64,000 nt of DNA from Alkalicoccus luteus (GTDB lineage: Bacteria > Bacillota > Bacilli > Bacillales > Salisediminibacteriaceae), in the NCBI GenBank assembly GCA_052061695.1, contig JBPZEY010000001.1; one strand, written 5' to 3'. The translations under genes were made by a program, and so were the position numbers. Numbering within the stretch: position 1 is the first letter of the stretch; every line of letters starts with the position of its first letter. The notes under the pieces are model-generated. The model saw nothing but the letters and a program-made list of their open reading frames with translations, did no database searches and had not been told where the DNA came from. Shown one piece after another: positions 1 through 7,999 of the stretch.

Positions 1-969
1 CGACGAAACGAGTCCGTGGAAACCTGAAATCGCCCCGCAGGCAATCGTGATAAAGAGAAGCGGCATCCAGGATGTGTCTGCACCCGGATTAGTCGCCGGC
101 GCAGTAATCTCCGGATTCGTCAGGAACAGGCCAAGATAAAGAATGGCCAGACCGACTACAAGCTGGTGAGAGTTGATAAAATCCCGCGGCTGCAGGAGCT
201 TCCACACCGGCAGCGTTGACGCAACATAGACGTACGCAAGTAAAATCAAAATCCAGATAAAGAAAGCAGTTGATACCGCCCCTAGACCAAACAGACCTGC
301 CGCTTCCTCGCCGCCCATATAACGGACGAGGTCAATTTGCAGAAACTCTGTTCCGCTCGCTACAATCGCAGTAGCATACATCACCGCAAGCGCTACCAGC
401 GACGGGACGAGCATTTTAACATTGCGCTTGTATACAGCATAGCCGATCCAGATAGCAAGCGGAATCTGAATAAAGACCGGTATAACACTTGCCGGGTATG
501 TAATAAACAGATTGGCTATGACCCATGCAAATACGGCGTTGACCATAAGAACGAGAATAAGAATGATAAATAAAAACAGAATTTTTCCCCGCTGGCCGAT
601 CAGCTTATTTGCCAGTGTTCCGATCGACTGTCCTTTATTTCGAACAGAGAGGACAAGTGTACCAAAGTCGTGGACACCGGCTGCAAACACGGTACCTAAT
701 ACGACCCAGAGGACCGCCGGGAGCCAGCCCCAGTAAACGGCGATTGCCGGTCCTAAAATAGGTGCAGCACCGGCGACCGATGTAAAGTGGTGCCCCCAGA
801 GAACGTATTTGTTGGTCGGAACAAAATCGACTCCATCCTTGTATTTATGTGCTGGTGTCACATAGTCAGGATCGAGCCGGTAAATACGTTCTGTAATAAA
901 CTTTGAATAGAAGCGATAACCGAGCGCAAAGACGATCAGCCCTGATACCGCAACCAGAATCGCAGACAT
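1..969 (-). CDS. cstA: Carbon starvation protein CstA, C-terminus cut by window edge
   Basis: Integral membrane CstA-family transporter for peptides or pyruvate, used when carbon runs short. The 323 readable codons start MSAILVAVSG and contain the family stretches YRLDPDYVTPAHKYKDG, VLWGHHFTSVAGAAPILGPA and GVHDFGTLVLS, followed by many hydrophobic helices. The frame is still open at base 1, so the C-terminus is outside the window. The ATG sits behind a GGAGGGG ribosome-binding site. A CcpA-like element lies just upstream, which would fit carbon control. The family call is secure; the exact substrate is not visible. Confidence 0.95.
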   Translation of the reverse strand, partial: MSAILVAVSGLIVFALGYRFYSKFITERIYRLDPDYVTPAHKYKDGVDFVPTNKYVLWGHHFTSVAGAAPILGPAIAVYWGWLPAVLWVVLGTVFAAGVHDFGTLVLSVRNKGQSIGTLANKLIGQRGKILFLFIILILVLMVNAVFAWVIANLFITYPASVIPVFIQIPLAIWIGYAVYKRNVKMLVPSLVALAVMYATAIVASGTEFLQIDLVRYMGGEEAAGLFGLGAVSTAFFIWILILLAYVYVASTLPVWKLLQPRDFINSHQLVVGLAILYLGLFLTNPEITAPATNPGADTSWMPLLFITIACGAISGFHGLVSS

Positions 970-984
970 AGAACCCCTCCTTTT

Positions 985-997
985 TGTAAGCGCTTCA
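985..997. promoter_or_regulatory. Candidate cre (CcpA) element upstream of cstA
   Basis: TGTAAGCGCTTCA is a near-palindrome that resembles a catabolite-responsive element but is one base short of the 14-base consensus. It lies about 16-28 bases before the cstA start codon, where CcpA binding would block expression. Similarity only; no promoter hexamers were assigned. Confidence 0.35.
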
Positions 998-1093
998 CTT
1001 AATGCGCACCTCTCATTTTATCAGAAATCGAAATTTTGTAAATATTATTTATTTTGAAAGAACAGCATGCTGTTAGCAGGTGATTAAAGATTA

Positions 1094-1125
1094 TAAAAAA
1101 CCTCCCCGAGAGCATTCCCGGGAAG
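1094..1125 (-). terminator. Rho-independent terminator of the MOSC gene
   Basis: On the minus strand CTTCCCG pairs with CGGGGAG around a short loop and is followed by a run of T. It begins a few bases after the stop of the MOSC gene. Confidence 0.75.
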
Positions 1126-1132
1126 ATCTGTT

Positions 1133-1843
1133 TTAGCTGGAGATTATCCGAAGCTGTTCACTTCGGCGGATAACTCCAGGCTTTATGACCGATACGTACA
1201 GGCCGAATTCATTCTTTAATTCGGTGGCTGTCGTTCGCAGGTAGTCCCTGTCGGTTTCTCCGGTGGCCGGATCGACGTTGATAATCGCACAGCGGGGACA
1301 CATGCGGACTCCTTCCAGAACAGCGCCCCCTTCGGTCTGCAAACGAACCCCAATGAAATCTGACTCGGAAAAAGGAGGGAGGTCCGCGTCGAGGATAATA
1401 TTTGGGCGAAAACGTTCAGCTGCAGTAGGCTTTCCGAGCCGCTTTTCCAGTTCCGCAAGCGAACTTTTCGTTACGATGAGTATCGCCTCTTCCTCAATTG
1501 CTCCCGACGGCACAGCTTCCGGCTGATAAACCTCTTTATATACCGTCTCTCCCCACTGCTCTTCCAGCTCCATCCGGATACCCTCGTCATGAAACGAATA
1601 GGTGTTGCCAGATGGTGTGTTAATTCGGACAGCCGGATAGGCATCAAGCGACTCTTCTCCTTCGAATGCCGCCTGATAAGCTGTCATTTGTGGAAGCTGA
1701 GTAATGGTTAAATACCGTCCATCCTCCCGCTTAAACGTATGGCTTCTGTCTCCGTAAAAGCCGTAGGGCATGATCGCTGTTTTGCTTACTTGCTCGCCTT
1801 GCATCGATTTTACTGGGTACCTGTACAGCGCTTCTACTCTCAT
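1133..1843 (-). CDS. MOSC domain-containing protein
   Basis: The protein (236 aa) has an N-terminal MOSC beta-barrel (MRVEALYRYPVKSMQGEQV, about residues 1-110) and a C-terminal MOSC domain (about 115-230) with the conserved Cys region VRMCPRCAIINVDP. MOSC proteins are sulfur carriers or molybdenum-cofactor-dependent reductase components, as in YcbX/YiiM and mARC relatives. The ATG follows GGGAGG. It is a single-gene unit with its own terminator. The substrate cannot be told from sequence. A moaB-like gene lies 5.5 kb away, consistent with molybdenum-cofactor use in this organism. Confidence 0.85.
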   Translation of the reverse strand: MRVEALYRYPVKSMQGEQVSKTAIMPYGFYGDRSHTFKREDGRYLTITQLPQMTAYQAAFEGEESLDAYPAVRINTPSGNTYSFHDEGIRMELEEQWGETVYKEVYQPEAVPSGAIEEEAILIVTKSSLAELEKRLGKPTAAERFRPNIILDADLPPFSESDFIGVRLQTEGGAVLEGVRMCPRCAIINVDPATGETDRDYLRTTATELKNEFGLYVSVIKPGVIRRSEQLRIISS

Positions 1844-2017
1844 CTGAACCTCCCGAAAACGATGTTTTATTTATCGTACCAGTCTGAGCTGGTTGATACC
1901 AGCGTCTCATGGAGCCAGTTACTAGTAGAGCACGGATTTCAGGTAATAAAGCGTTTCACTCCATAGGTTATAGATATACGGTTTAACGGGTATATAGGAG
2001 GAACGGGAGGTGAACAC

Positions 2018-2740
2018 ATGCTGGGACCAATGTTTGTAGTTGCTGCTTTCTTAGCAGTTCAAGTATTTGCGAATAAAATAATCTCCAGTTCGTCTCTCGG
2101 TAAAATTAAATGGGTTTCTCTTGCCGGCGGGATAGCTGTTTCGTACATTTTTGTCTACATACTCCCTTCGTTGCATCACGAACAGGAAGAATTCGGCGAC
2201 ACGGCCTTCGAGCTGGCTATGGAATCGGAACTGTATTTATTCGGACTTGTCGGAATTGTCGTCTTTTATACGCTCACAAAGGCAGCAGAACGCCACCGCT
2301 ATAAAAGCGGAGCAAGCGTAGAGGACCGCTTCTTTTTTGTGCAGACGTGTCTATTTTTTATGTACAACATGCTTATTGCTTATATTATGTTTGCAGCTGA
2401 TCAGTCGATTGAACAGCTGATTTTTTACAGTGTTGCAGTCGGGCTCCATTTTATGACGGTAGCTCATGACCTGTTTCGGGAAAATGAATCAAAGTATCGA
2501 CAGTACGGCCGCTTTATGCTGGCAGGCGGCATTTTTATCGGCTATTTGATCGCAACGATTACACCTTATTCAGCTGTCGCGTTGTCGATTGTCTTCTCAT
2601 TTGTATCCGGTGCCATCATGTTTAATGTGATCAAGCATGAGCTCCCCTCAGAGGAGTCTGCCCACCTGCCAACATTTGTTTCGGCAGCGTTTATTTACTC
2701 CGGAGTGACGGTTTTGCTGAAATTGTTTTTGGAGTGGTAA
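2018..2740 (+). CDS. Multi-pass membrane protein of unknown function
   Basis: The protein (240 aa) has roughly seven to eight predicted hydrophobic helices spread over its whole length and no soluble domain. Acidic/His residues (LPSLHHEQEEF, about 50-60) sit after the second helix, and MTVAHDLFRENESKYR lies between helices. The topology and His/Glu content loosely recall ZIP-type metal transporters, but I see no ZIP signature and do not assign that function. The ATG follows a doubled Shine-Dalgarno (GGAGG, GGGAGGTG). It stands alone, divergent from the MOSC gene. Confidence 0.75.
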   Translation: MLGPMFVVAAFLAVQVFANKIISSSSLGKIKWVSLAGGIAVSYIFVYILPSLHHEQEEFGDTAFELAMESELYLFGLVGIVVFYTLTKAAERHRYKSGASVEDRFFFVQTCLFFMYNMLIAYIMFAADQSIEQLIFYSVAVGLHFMTVAHDLFRENESKYRQYGRFMLAGGIFIGYLIATITPYSAVALSIVFSFVSGAIMFNVIKHELPSEESAHLPTFVSAAFIYSGVTVLLKLFLEW

Positions 2741-2884
2741 ATGCTGCTTCTTCGACATACAACAGCTATGATATTGAACCTATGAAGTCCCCTTGTAAAA
2801 GCGATCCATCAACATATATGAGCATCTGTACGATTTTCTAAGATCGCCGTCTGGGTTTCCAAACGGACCTAAACCCGTATGGAA

Positions 2885-2914
2885 AAAGAAACCGCTCAGC
2901 AGGCGGCTTCTTAA
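2885..2914 (+). terminator. Hairpin, probable terminator of the membrane-protein gene
   Basis: AAGAAACCGC and GCGGCTTCTT form a 10-base stem with one mismatch, 145 bases after the stop codon. The T tract is weak. Confidence 0.45.
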
Positions 2915-2980
2915 TCAAATGTTTAAAAGATGAAGCCAACGGTAATCAGATTCTTAAAGCCAGTTGAAGGAGTGAAGCAG

Positions 2981-3169
2981 TTGAGAATTAAAATTGATTA
3001 TAAAGCTAGTAAGCAAGTAGACGGTCAGATTACGGACACCCCTATTCCGGGAGTTATTGTAACAGAAATTCCAGAAAACAAGTTTAACGACCGCGCGTTT
3101 GTTGAAGAAACGCTGCGCAAGGAAACGGAAGACCCTGACGCAGAAATGGTCAGCTACGAACAAGAGTAA
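2981..3169 (+). CDS. Small conserved-type hypothetical protein
   Basis: I place the start at a TTG codon preceded by AAGGAGTG at ideal spacing, giving 62 residues. An in-frame ATG 17 codons upstream has no ribosome-binding site. The protein reads LRIKIDYKASKQVDGQITD and has an acidic C-terminus (KETEDPDAEMVSYEQE). No transmembrane segment or known motif is seen. A strong bidirectional terminator follows directly, supporting a real gene. Function unknown. Confidence 0.6.
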   Translation: MRIKIDYKASKQVDGQITDTPIPGVIVTEIPENKFNDRAFVEETLRKETEDPDAEMVSYEQE

Positions 3170-3172
3170 CGG

Positions 3173-3212
3173 AAAAAAAGGTCGCTCCGTTCAATCGGAA
3201 TGACCTTTTTTT
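3173..3212. terminator. Bidirectional terminator between convergent genes
   Basis: AAAAAAGGTC pairs with GACCTTTTTT, extended by inner TCCG/CGGA, so both strands end in a T run. It serves the small gene on the plus strand and the TPR gene on the minus strand. Confidence 0.85.
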
Positions 3213-3217
3213 GTGCG

Positions 3218-3775
3218 TTATGCCTCCTGAGACCACTTATCATTTCTAAGTGCACAAAGCGCCTCGAGTGTTGATGTAATAAGACTTTCATCCTTTTTTC
3301 GCCGCCGGAGACGAAGGGCCTGCTCCAAGCTCTCCTCAGCCGACTTTGTATCCCCCATTTCCCACTGAACCTTGCCGAGGTGCTGCCAGGCAAAATCCTC
3401 GTACTCAGGGGCCAGCCGTTTTAACGAGAGGGCTTGCTTGAAGCAAGTTACAGCACCAACGTGCGTTCCGCTGTACTTCATCGCCTCGCCAAGCCGAATG
3501 AGTGCGGCACTTTCTTTTCTCGGACAGGCTTGCCGTCTTGCTTCTCCGAGGAGCTCATGAAAAAGCGGGAGTGCCTCTTCTGCCCGTCCGCTTATTCTCA
3601 GCAGTGAAGCACAGAGAAGTGCCGTTTTTCCATCCTTTGGTACATAGCCTTCCGCTTCCATCAGCAGTTCGGCCGCTTTCTCTTTATCACGGACCTCCTC
3701 CCTCATCCAGTTATCGGGATTGTAATTCGTGTGCTCGATCAGATCGCGGACTTCTGTTTCCCACCTTTTTTCCAT
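3218..3775 (-). CDS. Tetratricopeptide repeat protein
   Basis: The protein (185 aa) is built of helical TPR units. Recognisable repeats include ALLCASLLRISGRAEEALPLFHELL (about 52-76), ALIRLGEAMKYSGTHVGAVTCFKQAL (about 90-115) and AWQHLGKVQWEMGDTKSAEESLEQAL (about 128-153). No catalytic domain or export signal, so it is likely a cytoplasmic protein-interaction scaffold. The ATG follows AAAAGGAGGGAG. It is the only gene of its transcript. Partner unknown. Confidence 0.8.
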   Translation of the reverse strand: MEKRWETEVRDLIEHTNYNPDNWMREEVRDKEKAAELLMEAEGYVPKDGKTALLCASLLRISGRAEEALPLFHELLGEARRQACPRKESAALIRLGEAMKYSGTHVGAVTCFKQALSLKRLAPEYEDFAWQHLGKVQWEMGDTKSAEESLEQALRLRRRKKDESLITSTLEALCALRNDKWSQEA

Positions 3776-3907
3776 AAGCTCCCTCCTTTTCTATGAACAG
3801 TTTATCATACATTCAACAAATATTATTATAAAATTCAGAATGTTGCAGAATTTCATCAGTTGATGATCTTTTTACGGTGACAGGATTTCGCATTTCTCAA
3901 CAGGTAC

Positions 3908-3934
3908 AAGCCGGTCTTCCTCGAAGACCGGCTT
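3908..3934. terminator. Perfect hairpin after the LVIVD-repeat gene
   Basis: AAGCCGGTCTTC pairs perfectly with GAAGACCGGCTT around a 3-base loop, just past the stop codon of the minus-strand gene. The T tract is poor, so termination strength is uncertain. Confidence 0.6.
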
Positions 3935-3950
3935 AGTATCTTGTTGATAT

Positions 3951-5363
3951 TTAATTTTGACGCTGCGCGTTTCCTGGATTTCCATTTCCGTTATTTTTTT
4001 GAAGAACCTTCAGTCCCTGTCCCATATCGGAAGCTAGCACATAGTTTCGATCAACGAAAACGCCCCAGACGTTTGATTCATCAGGTGTGTAGCGTGCAAT
4101 TTCCTTCGGTTCTGATGGATTCGTAATGTCTACTGCGATGACCCCGCCTGCATAATACGATAAATATAAGGTATTGCCGTGCACCTTTGGATCATGAACC
4201 GTGTTGGCAAACGTTGTTCCGACGAAATCGAACGTCAGCTCTGTTGTAAATTCACTCAGCAGCTCCGGGTTGGATTTATCCGAAATATCGAAAATTCGCG
4301 TATAACCGTAAGCATCCTCAAATCCTTCACCGTGCGGGTTGGCAATTTCCCGGGTCTCAATCAGAATGTTGCCTCCTCTTGCAACCGCTGCAGAGTGTGC
4401 AGCCCCCTTTTGATTATCGGCATATTCCGTTCTTCCCAGATACACCGGCTCTTCCGGGTTGCGGATATCAAAAATGACCGTTCCAAGATCCCACATGGAG
4501 ACATACGCATACTGACCGTTGTTGTCAGTAATCACACTGTGATTAAAGACCGGACGTGTGTGCCCATCCGGAGCATCCCAGTGATAGCCGTTGAACGATT
4601 CGTCTACTTCCGGCAGCATGCGCGGATCAAATTCCCACAGCTTTTCCGGCTCAGCAGGATTGCTCACATCAATGATCTGAAAATCCTTTTCCGCCCCATT
4701 CGTGTAATAATCGGCGTAAGGATTTGAAAGCAGCATGAGCGCCTGATTTCCCTGTGTCGTCAAATACAGCTCATGCGTGCCGGTGATGGCGCGGTCGAGC
4801 TCGTAAAACCCGAGACGTTCAGGATTGTACGGATCAGTAACATCATAAAGCAGCGCGCCGCCGACGCTGTCAGGGCGATTTGCATTGTTACGTGAGGTCT
4901 GCTGCAGACTAACAACTGCAAGATCTCCTTTAAAATCAGGTGTGTTTACTCGTTTCACGATTACTTTTTCCTGCCATGTGTGAGGTATATCAGCTGCAAT
5001 CTGCCCAATTTCTTGCGGGTTAGCAGGATTTTGCAGATCGAAAATACGCACTCCGCCATTCGCACCGTTGGCAGTATGTGTACCTAAATAAGCAAATCCC
5101 TGGTGCGCATATACGTCTGCCGTATTGTTTTGAACACCATCGATCTCAGCAATCTGCTCTGCCGCAACCTCATGCAGGTTCTTCAGGTTCTTGCCGCCTG
5201 AAAGCTCAGGCTCACCTAGCTGTTCAATCGCGTCATGATCAAAAGGAGCTCGTTCCTCTTTATTGATACCCTCCTCTTCCATCGCATCATGTGCATAGGC
5301 TGCGGTCGCTGCCGTAAGCATCCCTCCAGCCAGAATCGAGGTTAACAGGATCTTTTTCTTCAC
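3951..5363 (-). CDS. Exported LVIVD-repeat protein
   Basis: The protein (470 aa) has a classical signal peptide (MKKKILLTSILAGGMLTAATAAYAHD, likely cleavage after AYA). It is then a run of beta-propeller-like LVIVD repeats of the type VRIFDLQNPANPQEIGQIA, FQIIDVSNPAEPEKLWEF, VIFDIRNPEEPVYLGRTEY and IAVDITNPSEPKEIARY. The C-terminus is an Asn/Gly-rich tail (NNGNGNPGN). Such proteins are extracellular, structural or ligand-binding; no enzyme motif is seen. GGAGGATGATGCAAC precedes the ATG. Monocistronic. Confidence 0.85.
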   Translation of the reverse strand: MKKKILLTSILAGGMLTAATAAYAHDAMEEEGINKEERAPFDHDAIEQLGEPELSGGKNLKNLHEVAAEQIAEIDGVQNNTADVYAHQGFAYLGTHTANGANGGVRIFDLQNPANPQEIGQIAADIPHTWQEKVIVKRVNTPDFKGDLAVVSLQQTSRNNANRPDSVGGALLYDVTDPYNPERLGFYELDRAITGTHELYLTTQGNQALMLLSNPYADYYTNGAEKDFQIIDVSNPAEPEKLWEFDPRMLPEVDESFNGYHWDAPDGHTRPVFNHSVITDNNGQYAYVSMWDLGTVIFDIRNPEEPVYLGRTEYADNQKGAAHSAAVARGGNILIETREIANPHGEGFEDAYGYTRIFDISDKSNPELLSEFTTELTFDFVGTTFANTVHDPKVHGNTLYLSYYAGGVIAVDITNPSEPKEIARYTPDESNVWGVFVDRNYVLASDMGQGLKVLQKNNGNGNPGNAQRQN

Positions 5364-5738
5364 GTTGCATCATCCTCCTTCAAGATGAGAACTGCTTCAG
5401 CAGCGGCCCGGGCGCAGCAAGCTGAGTGATAGTCCTTCTAGTTCTTAATTATAGGAAGATGCAGACATCTTTAGCTACCCTTAAATTTAGACACTTCAGA
5501 TAAATTAGAAACTTTTTACTGTTTTTGCTCCTGCTTCCATTGGAATTCCTGTCGCAAAGTGTCGAATTTGCTCCCGCTATTTCAAAAAAGCCGTAAAAAT
5601 CATTCAAAAGGCCTTGGGATAGACTGCCTACACCAGCTGAACATGCAAACTATAGAAGCATGTCCTGCATAATTACATGACTATCGAATCATGAAAGCCG
5701 AATAGACTAGTTCTAAATCCTTTTGTTAGAAGGCTTTT
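5364..5738. other. Intergenic stretch without a recognised gene
   Basis: About 375 bases. I find no open frame with a ribosome-binding site. Near 5717-5733 a short CCTTTT/AGAAGG hairpin is followed on the plus strand by a T run, but no plus-strand gene feeds it. The upstream part must hold the promoter of the LVIVD gene, which I could not place. Confidence 0.5.
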
Positions 5739-6212
5739 TTATAAGAGCGCAGCAGCAGCGTCTTCATCATAAATTCGTTCTTCGTAGCGTTGAAGCATTT
5801 CTTCTGTCACAATGCCTGGTACAAAATCGAGTCGCTGTTTCAGCAAAGTTTCAATTGCCTTCACTTTTCGCGCCATCTTCTGTTCTTCTCTTACTGCTGT
5901 ACGGACGGTTGTTTCGGGCAGCTCCGTCTGTTCCTGCAGGCGGATGATCTGCTCAAGCACCCTCCCCATATCCGCAAGCTCTCTTCTGGAGAGGGCCAGC
6001 AGCTGAAGCAGTTCATACGTGCTTCTTTTCATCAGTTCCGGAGTCGGCTTCGTCAAATGTGTCTCCATCATCCGAACCGGCCTGACCTGTTTGACTTCCC
6101 TTGCTGCCCTGGAAGCATACATTTTGCAAAACGGGCAGTAAAATCGCTTTCTATGGAGAAGCAGATTCCCTTCACAATAGCGGCAGTGCTGATTCACATG
6201 CTGATTTTTCAT
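5739..6212 (-). CDS. Zinc-ribbon protein with coiled C-terminal part, probable SOS operon member
   Basis: Starting at the ATG behind GGAGGGATAAC, the protein has 157 residues. The N-terminus carries two CxxC knuckles (HCRYCEGN and YCPFCKMY) forming a zinc ribbon. The rest is charged and helical (KRSTYELLQLLALSRRELADM, REEQKMARKVKAIETLLKQ), suggesting a coiled coil or DNA-binding accessory. It starts one base after the stop of the YolD-like gene, so both are co-transcribed from the promoter with a LexA-like box. No enzyme motif. The pairing suggests a damage-response or phage-derived role, but that is inference. Confidence 0.65.
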   Translation of the reverse strand: MKNQHVNQHCRYCEGNLLLHRKRFYCPFCKMYASRAAREVKQVRPVRMMETHLTKPTPELMKRSTYELLQLLALSRRELADMGRVLEQIIRLQEQTELPETTVRTAVREEQKMARKVKAIETLLKQRLDFVPGIVTEEMLQRYEERIYDEDAAAALL

Positions 6213-6213
6213 G

Positions 6214-6417
6214 TTATCCCTCCTCAACGCCTGTCATTTCCCACAGCTTCAGCCTTCTCCCATTCATATAAAAAACCGCACTGCTTCGATCCACTGTTTC
6301 CACAACTCCGCAAATGCGTTCTCCATCAGTCAACTTTACTGTCACCGGTACAGAGAACGCGCGGCTTTTCAATAAACAAGCTCCAATATGAACGACATCT
6401 GGTTCCATCTTTTTCAT
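6214..6417 (-). CDS. Small YolD-like / Sm-fold-like protein
   Basis: A 67-residue protein: after a short helical N-terminus, VTVKLTDGERICGVVETVD followed by AVFYMNGRRLKLWEMTGVEE has the beta-barrel layout of YolD-like proteins (an indel-prone Sm-like barrel). YolD proteins are often SOS-induced partners of Y-family polymerases, but no polymerase gene is present here. The ATG lies 8 bases after AGGAGG. The upstream promoter has TTGTAA and TATAGT 17 bases apart with a LexA-like box touching the -35. The YolD relationship is a shape match, not proven homology. Confidence 0.55.
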   Translation of the reverse strand: MKKMEPDVVHIGACLLKSRAFSVPVTVKLTDGERICGVVETVDRSSAVFYMNGRRLKLWEMTGVEEG

Positions 6418-6437
6418 GTGTCATTCCTCCTGCTTTT

Positions 6438-6466
6438 ACTATATCGTATTTCCCGCCTCATTACAA
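6438..6466 (-). promoter_or_regulatory. SigA-type promoter of the YolD-like operon
   Basis: On the minus strand TTGTAA and TATAGT are separated by exactly 17 bases and lie 21-49 bases before the start codon. The LexA-like palindrome abuts the -35 hexamer. Confidence 0.6.
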
Positions 6467-6479
6467 GAACAAACGTTCG
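6466..6479 (-). promoter_or_regulatory. LexA (DinR) SOS-box-like operator
   Basis: Minus strand reads CGAACGTTTGTTCT, matching the Bacillus SOS box CGAACRNRYGTTYC at all but two positions. Its placement against the -35 would block RNA polymerase, as for known LexA targets. Needs binding evidence. Confidence 0.5.
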
Positions 6480-6492
6480 TATTATGTGAATT

Positions 6493-6520
6493 AGAAAAGC
6501 ACAGCTTCATCAGCTGTGCC
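6493..6520 (-). terminator. Terminator of the moaB-HAD operon
   Basis: GCACAGCT and AGCTGTGC form a perfect 8-base stem followed on the minus strand by TTTTCT, directly after the HAD gene stop. Confidence 0.75.
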
Positions 6521-6527
6521 TTCCGAT

Positions 6528-7154
6528 TTATCGGTTTCGAGTGACATATGTTATCAGATCATCCCAAGAGTGAAACACGACGTCCGGCTGCTGCTTGAGG
6601 GGCTCTGGCTCATAATCCGGAAACCAGTCCACGGCCGCTCCTGTCGCACCCGCCGCCGCAGCCGCTCCGATATCCGCATCCGTATCGCCAATCATCAGCA
6701 GCTGGCCGATTTCCGCACCGAACTGTTTCGCAGCAGCTTGCAGCGCTTCCGGATCCGGCTTGGGCGTATAAACATTTCCGGCTGCGGTAAATGCAAAGCT
6801 GTCGGCAATCTGCAGGTGCTCCATTGACACTCTAAGGCTTCTGGATGCTTTTCCGCTGATGATGCCGAGCTGGAAACCGTCTTGTATTAGCTGCTGCAGC
6901 TTATCCTTTAGTCCGGGCAGTGCTTTAATTTGATCCAGGCGCTGTTCGTAGTATGAATAAAACGCATCGACTGCCCGAGGAGCGGACGTTTGTGTCCGGA
7001 TAACGTCGGTCTCGGGAGGTCCGAGCAGCTCCTGAATCTGTTCTCGTGTAATGGACACACCAGCTTCAGCAAATGCATGTTCAAATGCATCGAGACAGAG
7101 CGGAAGAGAATCGGCGAGCGTGCCATCAAAGTCAAAGAGAAGAACATACTTCAT
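6528..7154 (-). CDS. HAD-IA family phosphatase, phosphoglycolate phosphatase / PpaX-like
   Basis: The protein (208 aa, usual for the subfamily) has all HAD motifs: FDFDGTLADS with the nucleophile Asp (residues 8-16), GIISGKAS with the motif II Ser, KPDPEAL with the Lys, and MIGDTDADIGAAAAAG. The cap is the helical C1 type. Likely substrates are small phosphates such as phosphoglycolate or pyrophosphate; sequence alone does not choose. The start overlaps the moaB stop by ATGA, so it is translationally coupled to moaB. Confidence 0.85.
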   Translation of the reverse strand: MKYVLLFDFDGTLADSLPLCLDAFEHAFAEAGVSITREQIQELLGPPETDVIRTQTSAPRAVDAFYSYYEQRLDQIKALPGLKDKLQQLIQDGFQLGIISGKASRSLRVSMEHLQIADSFAFTAAGNVYTPKPDPEALQAAAKQFGAEIGQLLMIGDTDADIGAAAAAGATGAAVDWFPDYEPEPLKQQPDVVFHSWDDLITYVTRNR

Positions 7155-7669
7155 GACGGGCGGTCCTTTCGCAGCTCCCGGATAACGTGAGTCAGCTCCG
7201 GACGAATGAGCCTGGTCATCGCAAGCTTCACCGCTCCGCTCGATCCTGGTAAGGCGAAAACCGCGGTTCCCTCTGCCGTACCGGCAGCTGCACGGCTCAT
7301 GATAGCCGCAGAACCTATATCATCCGTATAGCTCAGCATACGAAAAATCTCTCCAAATCCGGGAATTTCTTTGTCAAACAACGGTTCTACGGCTTCGATG
7401 GTCACGTCTCTCGCTGCGATCCCCGTCCCGCCATTGATGATCACTGCTTCAACCGCCTTCTCTTTAATCCCTGCTTGTACGGCTTCTTGAATCTGCTTCT
7501 TCTCATCCGGCACAATCCGTTTAGCCACAATCTGGTGACCGTCCTGCTCAAGCAGCTCACGAATCAGCTTTCCGCTTTTATCGTCTGCCTCTGTTCTCGT
7601 ATCGCTCACTGTGACGATCATCACCGCCGCCACGTTCGGTGCCTGCTTTTTGTGCTCTTCTACGCTCAT
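7151..7669 (-). CDS. moaB: Molybdenum cofactor biosynthesis protein MoaB/MogA family
   Basis: The protein (172 aa) is a single MoCF-biosynthesis domain: VTVSDTRTEADDKSG, VIINGGTGIAARDVTIEAVEPL and FALPGSSGAVKLAMTRLI are the family hallmarks of molybdopterin binding and adenylylation. It is the MoaB form, without a MoeA or MogA fusion. The gene precedes the HAD phosphatase with a 4-base overlap. Whether the phosphatase acts in the same pathway is unknown. Confidence 0.9.
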   Translation of the reverse strand: MSVEEHKKQAPNVAAVMIVTVSDTRTEADDKSGKLIRELLEQDGHQIVAKRIVPDEKKQIQEAVQAGIKEKAVEAVIINGGTGIAARDVTIEAVEPLFDKEIPGFGEIFRMLSYTDDIGSAAIMSRAAAGTAEGTAVFALPGSSGAVKLAMTRLIRPELTHVIRELRKDRPS

Positions 7670-7681
7670 CTAACCGCCTCC

Positions 7682-7822
7682 TTATTTATCTTTCGCAGAT
7701 ATGCCTTGTCTGCGAACTTCCTTTGTCAGTCTATCAAGCTTTCGTTCAAACCTTGCCAGGATATAAATCATTATAAGGCCCGGCAGTCCGACATTTTCAG
7801 CAAAAATCGTCCATTCTGTCAC
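7682..7822 (-). CDS. YvrJ family small membrane protein
   Basis: I start it at a GTG preceded by AAAGGAGATGAGG, giving 46 residues: TEWTIFAENVGLPGLIMIYILARFERKLDRLTKEV. It has one transmembrane helix followed by a basic, charged tail, the typical YvrJ layout. In B. subtilis yvrJ lies beside the split sigma factor genes yvrI/yvrHa (sigO/rsoA) and is under their control. Here it is divergent from a sigO/rsoA-like pair. Its molecular role is unknown. Confidence 0.75.
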   Translation of the reverse strand: MTEWTIFAENVGLPGLIMIYILARFERKLDRLTKEVRRQGISAKDK

Positions 7823-7924
7823 GGTACCCTCATCTCCTTTCTTATCAAAAGGAAAGACGAAAAGGAACCCTCGATACAAATGATGATCGCAGAAAAGGAC
7901 TTTCTCATGTAAAATGGGTAAATA

Positions 7925-7938
7925 CGAACTAATGTTCG
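7925..7938. promoter_or_regulatory. LexA (SOS) box-like perfect palindrome between yvrJ-like and sigO-like genes
   Basis: CGAACTAATGTTCG has perfect 5-base arms and matches the CGAAC-N4-GTTCG core of Bacillus SOS boxes. A TATAAT follows at 7950-7955 for the plus strand and a degenerate second copy (CGAACATATATTGT) starts at 7956. The repeated CGAAC could instead be a promoter element of the alternative sigma factor itself. Confidence 0.5.
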
Positions 7939-7999
7939 CTTTTTAGTTGTATAATCGAACATATATTGTCTTTCTATTCTATGAAAGGAGGCTGAGACA

